Positions 1 through 11,352 of a stretch of 64,000 bases of DNA are shown here, piece after piece. The position numbers were made by a program, and so were the translations under genes. Origin of the DNA: Diphasiastrum complanatum (Eukaryota > Streptophyta > Lycopodiopsida > Lycopodiales > Lycopodiaceae); assembly GCA_029204225.1 (NCBI GenBank), contig CM055114.1, forward strand, positions 13,330,144 to 13,394,143, in the 5' to 3' direction. Numbering within the stretch: the first letter of the stretch is position 1; each line of letters begins with the position of its first letter. The notes below the pieces were generated by a model. It saw only the letters and a program-made list of their open reading frames with translations, was not told the DNA's origin and did no database searches.

Positions 1-77
1 CTATCCAAGAGCCTAGGGGAAGGTACTTGCCAATAGGAGCAATAAAGGAGAAACTGGTTGGAAGTAAGAGACATTAG

Positions 78-1166
78 TTGGACACTCCTTGGGACACATT
101 CTCTCCACGTAGTGTATCACCTGAATCTAAGATACCAAAATGGTATGAAAAGATTATGAAGGACGCAAAGCTAAATCAACCAGGATCTAGCACACAAGGA
201 GATGTGAGAAGATCAACGCGGGAAAGGAAGTCTCCCGATCGTTATCATGTGAACTATGCCCTAATGAGTGAAATTTTGAAGTGTCGAGAGCCATCAACCT
301 TTGATGAAGCAAAGGATCACAAAGAGTGGCAAAGGGTAATGGAAGAGGAGATGGAATCCATCCACAGGCATGATACATGGGAGTTAGTTGATCTACCACT
401 TGGAAAGAAACCCATTGACAACAAATGAGTGTCTAGAACAAGTTTCATGTGGATGGAACGATAGCAAACAATAAGGCACGCCTAGTGGTAAAGGGCTATG
501 AGCAAAATAAAGGAATTGACTATGAAGAGACATTTTCTCCAGTGGCTAAATGGACTACGCTATGCCTTATCATTGCCTTAGCATCTCATTTTGGGTGGAA
601 GATCCATCAAATGGATGTGAAGTCCACATTCTTGAATGGTGACTTAGAGGAAGAAGCTTACATGGTCCAACCGCAGGGCTTCATGGCAAAAGGACAAGAA
701 CATAAGGTATGCAAGCTACACAAAGCACTTTATGGCCTTAAGCAAGCGCCACGCGCATGGTATGGACGCATTGACAATTACTTTATTTCTCATGAGTTTG
801 TAAACAAATTCAGATCCAAATCTTTATGTTCTTATAAACGAAGATAACATTGCCCTGATTGTACTTTATGTTGATGATATCATTATCAAGGGCAATGATG
901 AGAATCTCATTCATTCAATCAAAGTCAACTTATGCAAGCAATTTGAGATGACAGATTTAGATCTTATGCACTATTGCTTGGGTGTCGAAGTATGGCAAAC
1001 TAGCAGTGATATTAGGTTATGTCAAAACAAGTATGTGCGCGAAGTATTGGAGAGATTTCGCATGACAGAGTGCAAACCTTCCATCACCCCTTGCGAAGCT
1101 AGTAAGAAATTATCTCGTATGGATGATAGTGCATATGTTGACGCTACTTTATTTCGTCGAGTTTGA
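78..1166 (+). pseudogene. copia reverse transcriptase (element X), broken
   Basis: This is a remnant of the Ty1/copia reverse transcriptase that copies element RNA into cDNA. Three plus-strand frames carry it: 78-428 (linker and N-terminal RT), 449-847 (fingers and palm, with NNKARLVVKGYEQ, HQMDVKSTFLNGDL and YGLKQAPRAWY) and about 850-1166. The catalytic YVDD box is at 867-878. A stop at 426-428 and frame changes near 840 and 1163 interrupt it. The order matches the Pseudoviridae layout in which RT follows integrase, and RNase H follows directly. Transcription would have come from the element's own LTR. Confidence 0.88.
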
Positions 1167-1807
1167 TATATCTTACGACCACACATCCTAATATATGCTA
1201 TGTTGTATGTCTGATTAGCCAATTCCTGTCATCACCCACTATGGACCATTGGAAATTTGTGAAAAGGATTTTGAGGTATGTGAAAGGCACACCTAACCTT
1301 GGCCTGATCTACAAAAGACAAAGTGCTTTACCTAAGTTGCAGGATTATGTTGACGCTGATTGGGCAGGAAATGTAGATGATAGAAAGTCAACAACAGGTA
1401 ATGCCTTTAATTTTGGTAGTGGTTGTTTTGCATGGTCTTGCAAAAAGCAAGATACCATTTCTCTTTCTTCTACAGAAGCCGAATATAAAGCGTTAAGTTC
1501 TACCACCAAGGAAGCTGCTTGGTTGCGTAAGTTGTTATGTGAGATTGGCATGAAACATGTAAATTCTACTATTATTTTCTACGACAGCCAAAGTGGAATA
1601 CAATTGGCTAAGAATCCTGTCTTTCACGCAAGGACAAAACATATTGAGGTAAAATATCACTTTGTGCGTGAAAAGCTACAATATGAAGATATAAGTTTTG
1701 TACATTGTTGTACGTTGTTACAAGTTGCTGATATATTTACGAAAGCTTTAATTAGAGAGAAGTTTGAAACTTTTAGAGCCAAACTTGGCTTAGATCTGGT
1801 TATGTAA
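1163..1807 (+). pseudogene. copia RNase H domain (element X)
   Basis: This is the C-terminal end of the copia polyprotein: the RT thumb region (IYLTTTHPNICYVV, RILRYVKGTPNLGLIY) followed by RNase H, which removes RNA from the RNA-DNA hybrid. Catalytic motifs are visible: DADWAG, SSTEAEYKAL, YDSQSGIQLAKNP (usually CDNQSA) and HARTKHIEVKYHFVRE. This 214-codon frame is open to its natural end ADIFTKAL...LGLDLVM at 1807. It is joined to the RT upstream only through a frameshift near 1163, so the full polyprotein cannot be made. Confidence 0.9.
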
Positions 1808-1890
1808 AAAACCTTTACTTGTAATACTATCATGGAGGTATGTTCCATGAATAGAGTAAACTCTAAAATAAAAAGAGACGTTGATCATTG

Positions 1891-1900
1891 AAGGAGAGAG
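1891..1900 (+). other. polypurine tract of element X
   Basis: The purine run AAGGAGAGAG lies immediately before the 3' LTR, where plus-strand DNA synthesis of an LTR retrotransposon is primed. Its last two bases overlap the LTR start as I place it. Confidence 0.6.
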
Positions 1901-2162
1901 TTAAAATAGCAATGAGCAACTTATATAGTGCTTTCTTATTTCGACGACACCACGTGTGCTCAGTTCTAGAATTATTCTAGAATTATCGAGCCGTCTTTCT
2001 TTTACGAGCCCTTTGAGTGCTTTTAAGCAACTCTATCTTTGTACTTGTTTATCAGTTGGAATATACAGTTTGTGGAGAGCAATTATGTTGTCTTGTCTTA
2101 CTGCACTTGACGATGTGCTGTGGTGATTGATCCGATTGGGTTTTTAAACTATTTTCTTAACT
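1899..2162 (+). repeat. 3' LTR of element X
   Basis: This 264-bp LTR begins AGTTAAAATAG and ends TTTTCTTAACT, so the ends form a short inverted AGTTAA/TTAACT pair rather than the usual TG/CA. It is over 90% identical by eye to the inverted copy at 10303-10555. It differs mainly by a duplicated TTCTAGAATTA near position 1970. A polypurine tract precedes it and CTGCA follows at 2163-2167. Confidence 0.85.
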
Positions 2163-2167
2163 CTGCA
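2163..2167. other. target-site duplication of X (inverted copy)
   Basis: CTGCA directly follows the 3' LTR of X. It is the reverse complement of TGCAG at 10556-10560, which abuts the 5' LTR. Both lie at the break in the integrase frame of host element H. Confidence 0.7.
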
Positions 2168-2663
2168 TATAGTAGGTTGCAGTCCTTTGAGAGAAGTCAT
2201 CGATGAAGGTTAAGAATTAGAGAGTTCCCCCTGTGGAGGCAGTCTACATTGGGCCACAAATGTCATTGTGTACAAGGTCAAGCAAGCCCTTGGATGTATG
2301 AACTGAGTCTGAACTGAAGGGACTCCTAGCATGCTTGCTGATAATGCAGCTTTTGCATGGAGAAGTCGGCTTGCTGATTGTCGGCAGATCTTGTACTAGA
2401 CTTTGAGCTGACATTTGCTGAATACTGTTGTAGTTAAGGTGGCCAAGTCTGAAATGCCACAACATATCAGTTGATTCAGAAGTGGCTGTGTGAAGAGCTT
2501 GACTGTTAGAAGAATAGCAATGGCTGAGTTTGTAAAGATAGCCGCTTCTCCTTCCGTAGGCTAGCACCTTCCGGGATTTGTCAAGAATTGTGCAGCCATC
2601 CGTATTGAATTCGTCCCTCCGACCTGAATCGGTGATTCATGCTAACTGAGAGCAGATTCTTGG
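2163..2663 (-). pseudogene. copia GAG-pre-integrase and first half of integrase (host H)
   Basis: Minus-strand frames encode the GAG-pre-integrase region (MLWHFRLGHLNYNSIQQ, then a CxxC pair in SPCKSCIISKHARSPF) and the start of the integrase core (LLDLVHNDICGPM, then LTFIDDFSQ with the first catalytic Asp region). The frame stops abruptly at 2163 after ...TATYYMQ. It continues in register on the plus strand at 10556 with NKSEAFKFFKQFKA. This shows that 2163-3058 and 10556-12013 are two halves of one element interrupted by X. A frame change near 2240 breaks it further. Confidence 0.85.
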
Positions 2664-3058
2664 TCAGTTTGGAACATGGAGAACGTTTGACAGCAACTTG
2701 ACTTCACCTCTTTTGAATTCAACTCTGACTGTTCCTTCACCTTCGATTGAATGCGATGAGTTGTCTCCAATTTGCACAACTCGAGAGTGGGTGAATGACT
2801 TGTAGTCTTTGAACCAGTCGCGATGGTGAGTCATGTGTTGAGTTGCTCCAGAGTCTAGATACCAGGAATTGATATCCTGTTGTTTTCCGAATATGGTCAT
2901 GAAAGCTACTTCATCTTTTTCTTCTTGTTGTTGCTAATTTGAGTGACTGGTTGTAGCACTATGTGCTTGTTCTTGAAATTGCTTCTTCTTTTCGTTGTTG
3001 TACTTCAAAGTTCGGCAGTCCTTGATTTCGTGGCCAGTCCTCTTATAGTATTTGCAAA
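2664..3058 (-). pseudogene. copia protease and gag zinc knuckle (host H)
   Basis: Read leftwards, this begins with the gag zinc knuckle (3015-3056), CKYYKRTGHEIKDC. The second cysteine is replaced by tyrosine, so the knuckle is defective. A Lys/Gln-rich linker and a stop near 2935 follow. The aspartic protease is at 2664-2900 with an intact active site, WYLDSGATQHMT, and ends near VLHVPN. It feeds into the pre-integrase frame at 2567. The coding sequence is cut at about 3058, where a foreign plus-strand gag begins. Confidence 0.83.
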
Positions 3059-4668
3059 AAAGTATCTTACAGTACCCTAAACCCACTTCAGAATCCAATT
3101 CTAGTGAAGTATCTACAAGTTACTACTCTGTCAATTACAAAAAAATTCTCTCTAAATATTTTTCAAGTAAAGATTTTAAATACCAAGAGATGGATCAAGA
3201 TGATACAGATTATGATATACCACCATCTCATCCTTTAATCAAAAGAACACTTCGATTGGAAATACCCCAATATAACGGAACTACTTATCCAATCATATTT
3301 CTCTAGATCTACGTAGAAGCTTGGGAAATCTATGGTGAAGTTAATCCATGGGATAAGCTTAGGCTATTTCCAATGGCACTTATAGGAGCAATGTTAGATT
3401 GGTATTTCAGTCAAACTCTACAATAATGCAATGATTGGGAACTAGTGAAAGCTATCTTAATCACTTGATTCAAGCCGAGGAAGTTTATAAAAGATCCATT
3501 CATATTGCTGAGTAAGATCAAGATGGAGAAGAAAGAAATGGTTAGAGATTACCTCAAACGAATCAAACACCACCGATCAGAATGCAATCCAAAATTGATT
3601 TCGGATTATGTAGTGATTATGTGGTTTTCAGCCAATTTACCGAAAAGCATCAAGCATGAACTCAAGTGAAGGGAGCAATATATTATGTTGTAGCAAGCAA
3701 TTGATGTTGCAATGTGGGAGGAAGATGAAGAGTCAGATGAGAACCCAATATTGGAATGTTGCCTTATACAACTGGGCAAACTACTACTACACCTACTACC
3801 ATTGCATCTACCACAATGCAACTGCAAATTTGATGATGAATGAGTTTGAAAAACTGGAATTCTATTATTGAATATTGCATAGAAGCATGATCCAATAAAG
3901 AACTAAGTCAACTAGAATTCATAAAGACTTCCCAATTTTTCATGAACAATGAATTTGAAGTATTCATGAATCGGTGAGGTTCCTGACAAGTTGATGTGAC
4001 ATCATTATCCTAAAAGGGAAAATATATGGTGCATAATCTGTGTTGAAAATCAGCCAATCAATGACTGTCCAACAATGAAGGAAAGAGCGACCAATAAGTA
4101 TTGTCATATTTGCAATTCCACTGGTGATGAAACAAACTTTCATTCAATCAATCAAATGATCCATCAACAACGCCGACATAAGTATGGATAACATCAAGGA
4201 CCACCAAGATTGGTGGGAGCACATAGCCATTGGTGCTACCTGCACCTCCAAGTCAACAAAGGCCTCAAGCCAATATGGTTGACCAACCAAAAGCAATCGG
4301 AGGTCAAGAAGTATATCAGTGGATGGGACCATCTGATCAATACCAAGATCTTGGATTTAACGAATAATATGTTATTTATGTTGTCACACAACAACAACAA
4401 TCGAAACAATGGGCGATAGCTCCATTGGGATGTTTTTGATGTGGTGAAAATCATTGAATTGCGAAATGTCTCCATAAAAAATATGTCATTTTGTCGTGAA
4501 TGTGGATATGCTCATAGCTACAAGAATTGTCCAATACGGCCAAGTTCTAGTGCACCAGTAGATTATATATCACTTAGACAAACAAGGACTAGGGGGCGTG
4601 ATGTGGAGGCCTTTGGCTATGTCATTGTCACTGCATCTCGATCTGCCAAAAAATATGACAAACCATGA
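3052..4668 (+). pseudogene. Ty3/gypsy-type gag with several zinc knuckles, degenerate
   Basis: Frames with many stops keep the Retrotrans_gag pattern: YNGTTYPIIFL, YVEAWEIYGEVNPWDKL, MALIGAMLDWYFSQTLQ and EMVRDYLKRIKHHRSECN, ending FSANLPKSIKHELK near 3670. Further on are cysteine motifs typical of nucleocapsid: CIICVENQPINDCP near 4035, CHICNSTGDETNFH near 4110, a CFxCGENHxxxxC knuckle with two stops near 4430, and CRECGYAHSYKNC at about 4492-4530. No protease or polymerase follows. It lies between the zinc knuckle of H and the gag of X. It is a clear relic; the exact clade is unknown. Confidence 0.7.
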
Positions 4669-4784
4669 ATACACTACACTTTATCTTTTAAAAGAACACG
4701 TATCCAGATCCAAAATTAGGGTTTTTGCTAAAACTGTCTTAGACATCATGGATATGCGTAAGATACAAAATTTTTACATAAGAA

Positions 4785-5180
4785 TTAGTGAGGCATGGAT
4801 TTGCCCTAATACCTTAGTAAAAAAAATCTCTACATTCCCTAATAAGTTGTAACCTAAACCTATCCCTGACATATTTCGACCTACCATGGATTGATGTGGA
4901 CGGTCCTGGAAAGCATGGATATGCTCAAGAGATAGAGTAACGATACACAACCGGATTTGCATAAGCAAACGTGTATAAGGATTAGCATGGCACAGATGCA
5001 CTCTAACACCTTCGTATTCATGCTACTCAATCATGGTAATAAACTTTTTTGCCCGCGTAGGTGTCATATTCGGATTATGGTGAGATACGAATGGAAAGCA
5101 TGGATATGCTCAAGAGTATGGACAATAGTGCATGACCTACCTGTGGTTCACATGGGTTAGAATGGCATAGATATGCCCTA
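4785..5180. repeat. tandem repeat with short hairpin-like motifs
   Basis: An identical 22-mer beginning AAAGCATGGATATGC occurs at about 4909 and 5095, giving a period near 186 bp. Related lines carry near-palindromes of the type GGCAT-GAT-TGCC followed by CTAACACC (about 4790, 4985 and 5164). A diverged copy is near 54898-54995. No gene is seen here. Confidence 0.6.
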
Positions 5181-5518
5181 ACACCAACACATGTGTCTAC
5201 AACAAACCTTTTAGCTGGTTTGAAATATATACGGTTATAGGCCGATTCTAACCTGTAAGTGTAGAGAAAATTTTAGCGCGAGCGGAACCTTTTTGTCGAT
5301 AGAACCTAAGAAAAAGGATTGTTTATTATATACAATCGTGAAACGAAAAGCTTTACATACATTGTCTAAATACGATATACTAATCAGCATGGAATAAGAT
5401 CTGATACGGTTATAATAGGGCTTGGCCTATCGCTAAGTAACTATACGTTGTTTGGAAAGATTGGACTATGATTTTTTTTAAACGCTATATATGATGTTAA
5501 GTAGTATAGAGTCTTTTG

Positions 5519-5760
5519 GACATGGATAACAACTGACGCTCAGCTATGACACTTGTCTTCCCCATTGAACTAACTCGTGTAGTTTGTGTTGTGGGATGGT
5601 GGCAGGTATTAGCTGGATGTCTTGAAAGTGGTTATGCTTTATGGTGCTTTTTTAGTACTATATTTACTTTTCAGCTTTATGTAACCTTGTTGGAATATGA
5701 ATAAAGGGTTCAAAGGGTTCAGTCTTGCTTTGTCAAGAGGAGCTATGTGATATTTCGTTG
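5519..5760 (+). repeat. dispersed repeat R1, copy A
   Basis: About 240 bp beginning GACATGGATAACAACTGA and containing GGGATGGTGGCAGGTA and AGGGTTCAAAGGGTT recur in the same orientation at 55242-55480. Both copies follow the hairpin-motif repeat by a few hundred bases, so a unit near 1 kb is shared. It could be part of an LTR, but I found no primer-binding site or coding region that proves it. Confidence 0.65.
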
Positions 5761-8731
5761 AATCTCCCCTTGAAACTCTAAGAATTTGATAATGCATTGA
5801 ATTCGTTCACACCTTGTCATTAATTGTAACCATACAAGATCATTTCCAACCAATGTGGTTACTAATATAAATGACGATTTTGCAAAAAAGTGAAAAAGTT
5901 TGAAAAAAATCCTAATAACTTAGCTAGTCCAGACGAGCTACGTTACATAGATTTCATTTTTGGGTATTTCAAGTGATCCACTTGGAAGCCTGAATAGAGA
6001 CAAATAAATAATAGTATCTTTTGAGAAGGCCCTTTTCAGGTTTCGACCTTCTCTAATGATTAAGCCTAACCAACTAGTCATTAATGGGGAGTAATGTAGG
6101 AAGTGTGACAGGCACAAACTCTTGGTTGGCCCATGGTACTTTGTATATTGATTTATTGTTGTTTATTCTAAGTTACTTAGTTTAAGTGGTAGCCCACAAG
6201 GCCACATGACTACCTAGAACTACTTGCAGGGCATTTAGGGATATAGACTAAATTCTACTATACCATGTAAGTCAGTTACCTAGTGTGTTGAACAAAGTGG
6301 TGGCTATTTGAGGGTTTAAGATGCTACTTTTTTAATGCTTGTGTAGTCTTGTTAAGGTTGCGCATTTGTGGTTGTAGGTGTGATTGTTGGGTAGCAATTT
6401 TCAATTACTCATATTCATTGTGTGAAAATTTTGCTTCCGAAATAACAATCTAGTCGATAAGTACCTTCAAACATCCCTTAACGCACATTCCATGCTTGAA
6501 TTGGTAACATTGCAACAGTAACTTGGGGTGTTAAATTATTGTGCACTAATATATTGATAGTGCACAATGCTTTCTAAACTTTCTAATCAATTTGCATTTG
6601 TCTCTCATTTAGGAATCTCTTCATCATAATTGAGTCTCATAAATTCTTTTGCCAAATTTACTCCTCTTTGAAAGCATATAACCATCCATTTTCATGCTCC
6701 TTATCTAAAACCTATGAATAATTATACTGGTACAATACCACTCAAAATACACTCATAAGTAATGTTCATGATCATTGAAAGACAAATTTGAGTGTTCCCC
6801 CCCTCTTCCTCAAGCTTTACCAAGACTTATTGACTCCCAAATCAGCCATTGATTGTCAAAATAACATTTTAGATTAAATGTCACAGTTGATGTCGACTTT
6901 GCAATAGTTGCATTGGATGTGAAACGTGAGAATTCTTCAAGTTGAGAGCTCTCTATCCATTGGTATACTTGATACCATCATACAACACTTTTTCTCCCAA
7001 ATTTTGAAGTCAAACGATCCAAGGACAGTTGAATTAAGCCACTTGTAACATTAGTGGCCCTTTTGCAAATTTCAATTTTTTTTTTTTCACTTTGAGAAGA
7101 TTAGGCCCTTCAACACAAATATTGGACTTTGATTCTCTTGATGTCAATATAAAAATCTTCAACGAAGTTGAAGGAAATAAAACTTTGGACCCAAGGCATG
7201 AGGGTTGTCAATCAATTTCAAGATCATTCAATCTACTCCATCGATGCTATATGGGCAATCTAATAGTTTGTGAGCCTCCATGCAACTGTCCTATGCTAGC
7301 GCATTTAGAAAGACACTCCTTTACACTATAAACAAAGTGTTGTTTGGTGCATCATCCTTGAAGAGGTAGAAATACAACCTCCTCTATATTTTCTGATGGA
7401 TTTTTCTTAATAATCAATCAATATTAGATTAGCTTGAGACTATGAGAGGGCCCATCCTTGGATAAGATATTTTGATCTATAAATAGTTGTTTTTTATCTA
7501 CTTTTGAAAGTTGAAAATTAGATAAACAATATTTGAATCAGTCATAAGCTATGAATACTTATTCCCTACATCTATAGACATTGTAGTGATATGGTCAAGA
7601 AATAAGAATTTTATCTCAGTTTCACCTCAAAAATATTGACAAATTTCACATAAATTGAAAATTTTCTAACTTCCTCCACTTTTGTCCAAGTTGAACCTTG
7701 TTTGATATTTCATAGTGCTCAAGTATGGCCCTTCAGCTCTCTATAGAGATTCTCCATGCACAATGACTTCTCATTTACTCTTTAGTTGAATATAAAATAT
7801 CCTCTCTCTTTTGATCATTTCATTACTAAACTCTTCCAAGAAATTTTTCACCTTGGACTGAAGCTCTCCAGATGCTTTGATACCAAATGAAGGTCCCAAT
7901 ACAATGATTCACATTGTCACTGAAGCTACCACAACACAGATCCATACAGACACAAAGAGGGAAGGAGAAAGTCATCGTAGCGTCACACACATTGTATTCA
8001 CCAAAAGGAGAGAGACTACATTGATATTGTGATTATCTTGATCTCTAACTAATAGGATCATGTTTCGAAGATCTAGTAAACAATATTTAAATAACTTAAT
8101 ATATACACATTAGTCATTGCTCCTACAAATTTTAGGATAGCCCTTCAATTTAATTTGTGACAAGCTAGAAATAGTGTAGTATTTCAACAAGAGTACTTTT
8201 TAGTCTATTGTTTTTTCACAAACTCTGCATAGTTTCATATTGGTGTCAATGCAGAAGTTGTCAATATATATTTTAATGCTCTAATGTGATAAAAAATGCA
8301 ACGATGACTAAATGTGAGCTCTCTCATTTTGACATATTTTCAAGCATGGTAAATACTCATAGTTATCAAGGAAGCAAGAAATTGTTTGTGTGTCTTGTAT
8401 AGATGGCTTAAATCGACATGCACATGCCTACATGCCTATACAATAACATCAAGGCCAACTTCATTGGTGAAGATGATAATGACTAACTGTATACTAGCAG
8501 AATTGTTATAATGAACCAAACAACGTTCTAAGTTTAGAAGTTAGTGAAAAGAAACATCAACCAACAATGGAGCACAATCTTGGAATTTAGTTACCAAATT
8601 TGAGTTGTTGAATAGAAACAATCACTTTGTACAATCTGAATAGTCCTTGATTGTAAGCCATCAATTATAGTAGGTAGTAAAAACAAAAGTTCGCTCTTTG
8701 ATAAATTATGTTCATTGTTTCTTGTGCACAA
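5761..8731. other. gene-poor AT-rich stretch
   Basis: I recognise no gene. Short frames such as 7092-7331 have no family motifs. A sequence complementary to TGGTATCAAAGC at 7874-7885 resembles a minus-strand initiator-Met primer-binding site next to TGAAGGTCCC. That would make the DNA just to its right a possible LTR, but no partner LTR was found. The stretch lies between the gypsy-type gag and the gag of X and may contain an inversion breakpoint. Confidence 0.5.
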
Positions 8732-9366
8732 TCAAGGCAATGAAAATGCTATTTCAAGAAGATTTATCCTCTTATGCATACATTCGCGGCGCTGCTCTTC
8801 CTGCAACATGATTCCGTGGAAGTCTTGAAAAGTAGGCAATCTCTCCCTCGAAGCAATGTTGCTCACAAACATCTGTAGCCCTTCCGAGACACCGTTCATA
8901 GTGGTATGTACCAATTCAATGTCCCTAATTGGTTCTCCAATTGCCACAAGTTGATCTCTCAGCTCTTTATCCTGGTGAAGAAAGATCCCACCGATTTGCC
9001 TTCTTCCATCATGACTGCGTTCAATCTCGACTTCAAGAACATGGCTCGAGCTGGATTGCAAGTTTGAAATTGCATTCTAAGAGCTTCCCAAGCTCCCCTA
9101 GCTGTCGTGGCCTCACTGATATGGGTGATCACATGGTCTTTCACTGAAAGATTGATCAAGGACAATGCTCTCTGCGCCTTTTTATCAAAGGCCCTCATGT
9201 CACCTGGAGTGGTATTTGGCCGGACTTCAATACTTGCTACGATCTCCCATAACTCTTTCTCCATCAAAATGCTCTTCATTTTGAATTTCCAGATGTTGTA
9301 GTTAGAAGCCCCATCAAGTTTGCTTGCATCGCCCAAAATTGCCTCATTGATGTTTGCCATTTCCAA
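8732..9366 (-). pseudogene. copia gag (element X)
   Basis: The minus-strand frame 9366-8959 starts MEMANINEAILGDASKLDG and has the copia gag core: NYNIWKFKMKSILMEKELWE, ALSLINLSVKDHVITHI and TARGAWEALRMQF. A frame change near 8960 leads to RDQLVAIGEPIRDIELVHT and LQEEQRRECMHKR, ending at 8732. The product would be the capsid protein of the virus-like particle. The start at 9366 is the first Met before the conserved core. The zinc knuckle and the rest of pol are missing on this side. An LTR and primer-binding site lie upstream on the same strand, as expected for X's 5' end. Confidence 0.87.
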
Positions 9367-10290
9367 ACTGCTTGAAACTTCACTTGTAGGCTAAAAAGTG
9401 TATGCCAAAGCCAACCGTGATGTTAGAAATAAAAAATAATGACCAGCAATTTTTGGCTTACCAGGCCACCCACCGCTCTTTCGCCAAATTGAAAGCCAAA
9501 CTGGCATCACTTTTCGAAATGCTTCTCGTCACCAACTCCCAACTACGTGCCTAGTGGAATGGTGAAATTACTTTTGGCACGCTCCAAACACTTTCTCTGT
9601 GGTAATCACTCTATTTTGGCATACCGTACTTGCAGGTACAGTCAGGGTGCCCTTCGTTTGGAGGCTATAGCCTTTAGTTTGGCCAAAATAGGCTAAAGGA
9701 GGTGAAAAGAAACTTCACCCTTCAAAAACTTGGGACCCAACAATTACTACAGTTTGAATTTTTTTAATGAAGTTGCAATGCACTTTGCACTTCAGACCCC
9801 TTCTTATGAAGTTCAAGTTGGAATCCAACAGATCCAATGGTTATCTAAAATCTAACTGCCTAGATCACTTCTCGGCCAGTCGACTTCAACTGTTGATCAC
9901 AATAGCTCCGGATCCAACGATCACAATCATCCAGACGTATCAACTTCCCTTCTTGGAATCGCTACCCCTTTCCTCACACTACAGGACTGGCGCAACTGAC
10001 CGCGCGTTCTGGCCCGCGACCTCCATCATACCATCTCCAAGCTTCGCTCTTCAAACGATGTCCGATTGGATTCAAACCAATCACAAACTCTAAGCAACCC
10101 TCCAGAAGAATTTTGGGCTTCAATCTTTGCTTCCTTTCTGATCCAGCCGACAATTCCCTGTCTACGAATCCTTTTTACACTTTTGAGCCATTCCACGAAT
10201 CTCCACATACTCGGTTTTGTGCTTCCTAGCCAAGAAACCGTCGTGAATTCGCAGCTCTCTGTTCTTGTTCGGTGATTGTAGCCACCAAGG
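9367..10290 (-). other. untranslated leader of element X
   Basis: About 920 bp separate the primer-binding site from gag. Plus-strand frames here (for example 9767-10093) have no recognisable motifs and are probably chance. Confidence 0.6.
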
Positions 10291-10302
10291 GCTCTGATAC
10301 CA
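10291..10302 (-). other. primer-binding site of element X
   Basis: Read on the minus strand the sequence is TGGTATCAGAGC, an exact complement of the 3' end of plant initiator tRNA-Met. It lies one base inside the 5' LTR and fixes the direction of this half of X. Confidence 0.85.
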
Positions 10303-10555
10303 AGTTAAGAAAACAGTTTAAAAACCTAACCGGATCAATCATCACAGTACAACGTCAAGTGCAATAAGACAAGACAATAGAATTGCTCTCCACAAACTGT
10401 ATATTCCAACTGATAAGCAAGTACAAAGATAGAGTTGCTTAAAGGCACTCAAAGGGCTCGTAAAAGAAAGACGGCCCGATAATTCTAGAACTGAGCACAC
10501 GTGGTGTTGTCGAAATAAGAAAGCACTGTATAAGTCGATCATTGCTATTTTAACT
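10303..10555 (-). repeat. 5' LTR of element X
   Basis: This 253-bp inverted copy of the LTR at 1899-2162 starts and ends with the same AGTTAA/TTAACT pair. On the plus strand TGCAG follows directly at 10556-10560, the inverse of CTGCA beside the other LTR. Confidence 0.85.
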
Positions 10556-11352
10556 TGCAGAACAAGTCCGAAGCATTCAAATTCTTCAAGCAGTTCAAGG
10601 CGTCTGCAGAAAACTAGACCTAGAGGAAGATCAGGGCCCTACATGATGGAGGGCGAGAGTAAATCTCCACAGAATTCAAGGAGTTCTGCAAGGCCAACGT
10701 GATACTTCAACAATACACAACCATCTACTCACCTCAGTCCAATGGTGTAGTTGAGCGGTAGAACCGGACACTCATCGAAAGTGCCAAGAGCATGATGGCC
10801 CATGCCTCTCTTCCAAAGGAATTCTAGGCAGAAGCTGTTACTACAGCTACCTATTTGCAAAATCATTCCACCACCAAAGCCCTGAATGGCAAGACACCTT
10901 ATGAGGTGTGGACATGATCAAAACCATCACTCAAACATATTCGAGTGTTTGGATGCATTGCTTTCGCTCAGATCTCTGAGGATTTAAGAAGAAAGTTGGA
11001 TGACAAGAGTAGGAAAACGATCTTCATCAGCTATTCCCCAGACCACAAGGCATACAAACTCTACAATTTGGATAACGAGAAGGCATTCACCAGTAGAGAT
11101 GTCATTTTTGTGGAAGACCAGTTCATCGACCACAAAGGAAAAGCCGCTGATAATTCTAATCCAAGGATCGAACAATCAGTCAATTCCGATCCAGAGATTC
11201 AATTGCAGAACATCGACGCTGACTCAGACATTGAGTTAGAACCTCAACAAATCAACCCACATCAGAGGACAAAAGTTCAACCCAGAAGGTCGAACAGGTC
11301 CAGACAACCCCCATCCAGATTTATGGACGATCCGGCCTGTTACTTCGTGTAG
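10556..11352 (+). pseudogene. second half of copia integrase (host H)
   Basis: The plus-strand reading begins NKSEAFKFFKQFKA exactly where the minus-strand integrase at 2163 breaks off. Integrase core signs follow: HDGGRE, then a stop where Tyr is usual, then ISTEFKEFC; YSPQSNGVVER with the catalytic Glu; and YLQNHSTTKALNGKTPYEVW. The 135-codon frame 10945-11352 carries the C-terminal part, VFGCIAFAQIS, FISYSPDHKAYKLY and the SRDVIFVED box. There are at least five in-frame stops, so no enzyme can be made. Confidence 0.87.

Larger units (their letters stand above)
1..2162 (+). mobile_element. 3' part of Ty1/copia element X
   Basis: The segment runs from the integrase-RT linker through reverse transcriptase and RNase H to a polypurine tract and a 264-bp LTR, all on the plus strand. 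The 5' part (LTR, primer-binding site, gag) is at 8732-10555 on the opposite strand. The two LTRs are close relatives and are flanked by the same five bases in inverted form, so I read them as the ends of one insertion later split by an inversion. The middle of X (protease, integrase) should lie left of the window. Several frameshifts make it a dead copy. Confidence 0.85.

Noticed and set aside
2244-10208. X and H as two independent, simply adjacent elements
   Set aside because: The inverted flanking pentamers and the in-register integrase join across them are better explained by one insertion plus an inversion.
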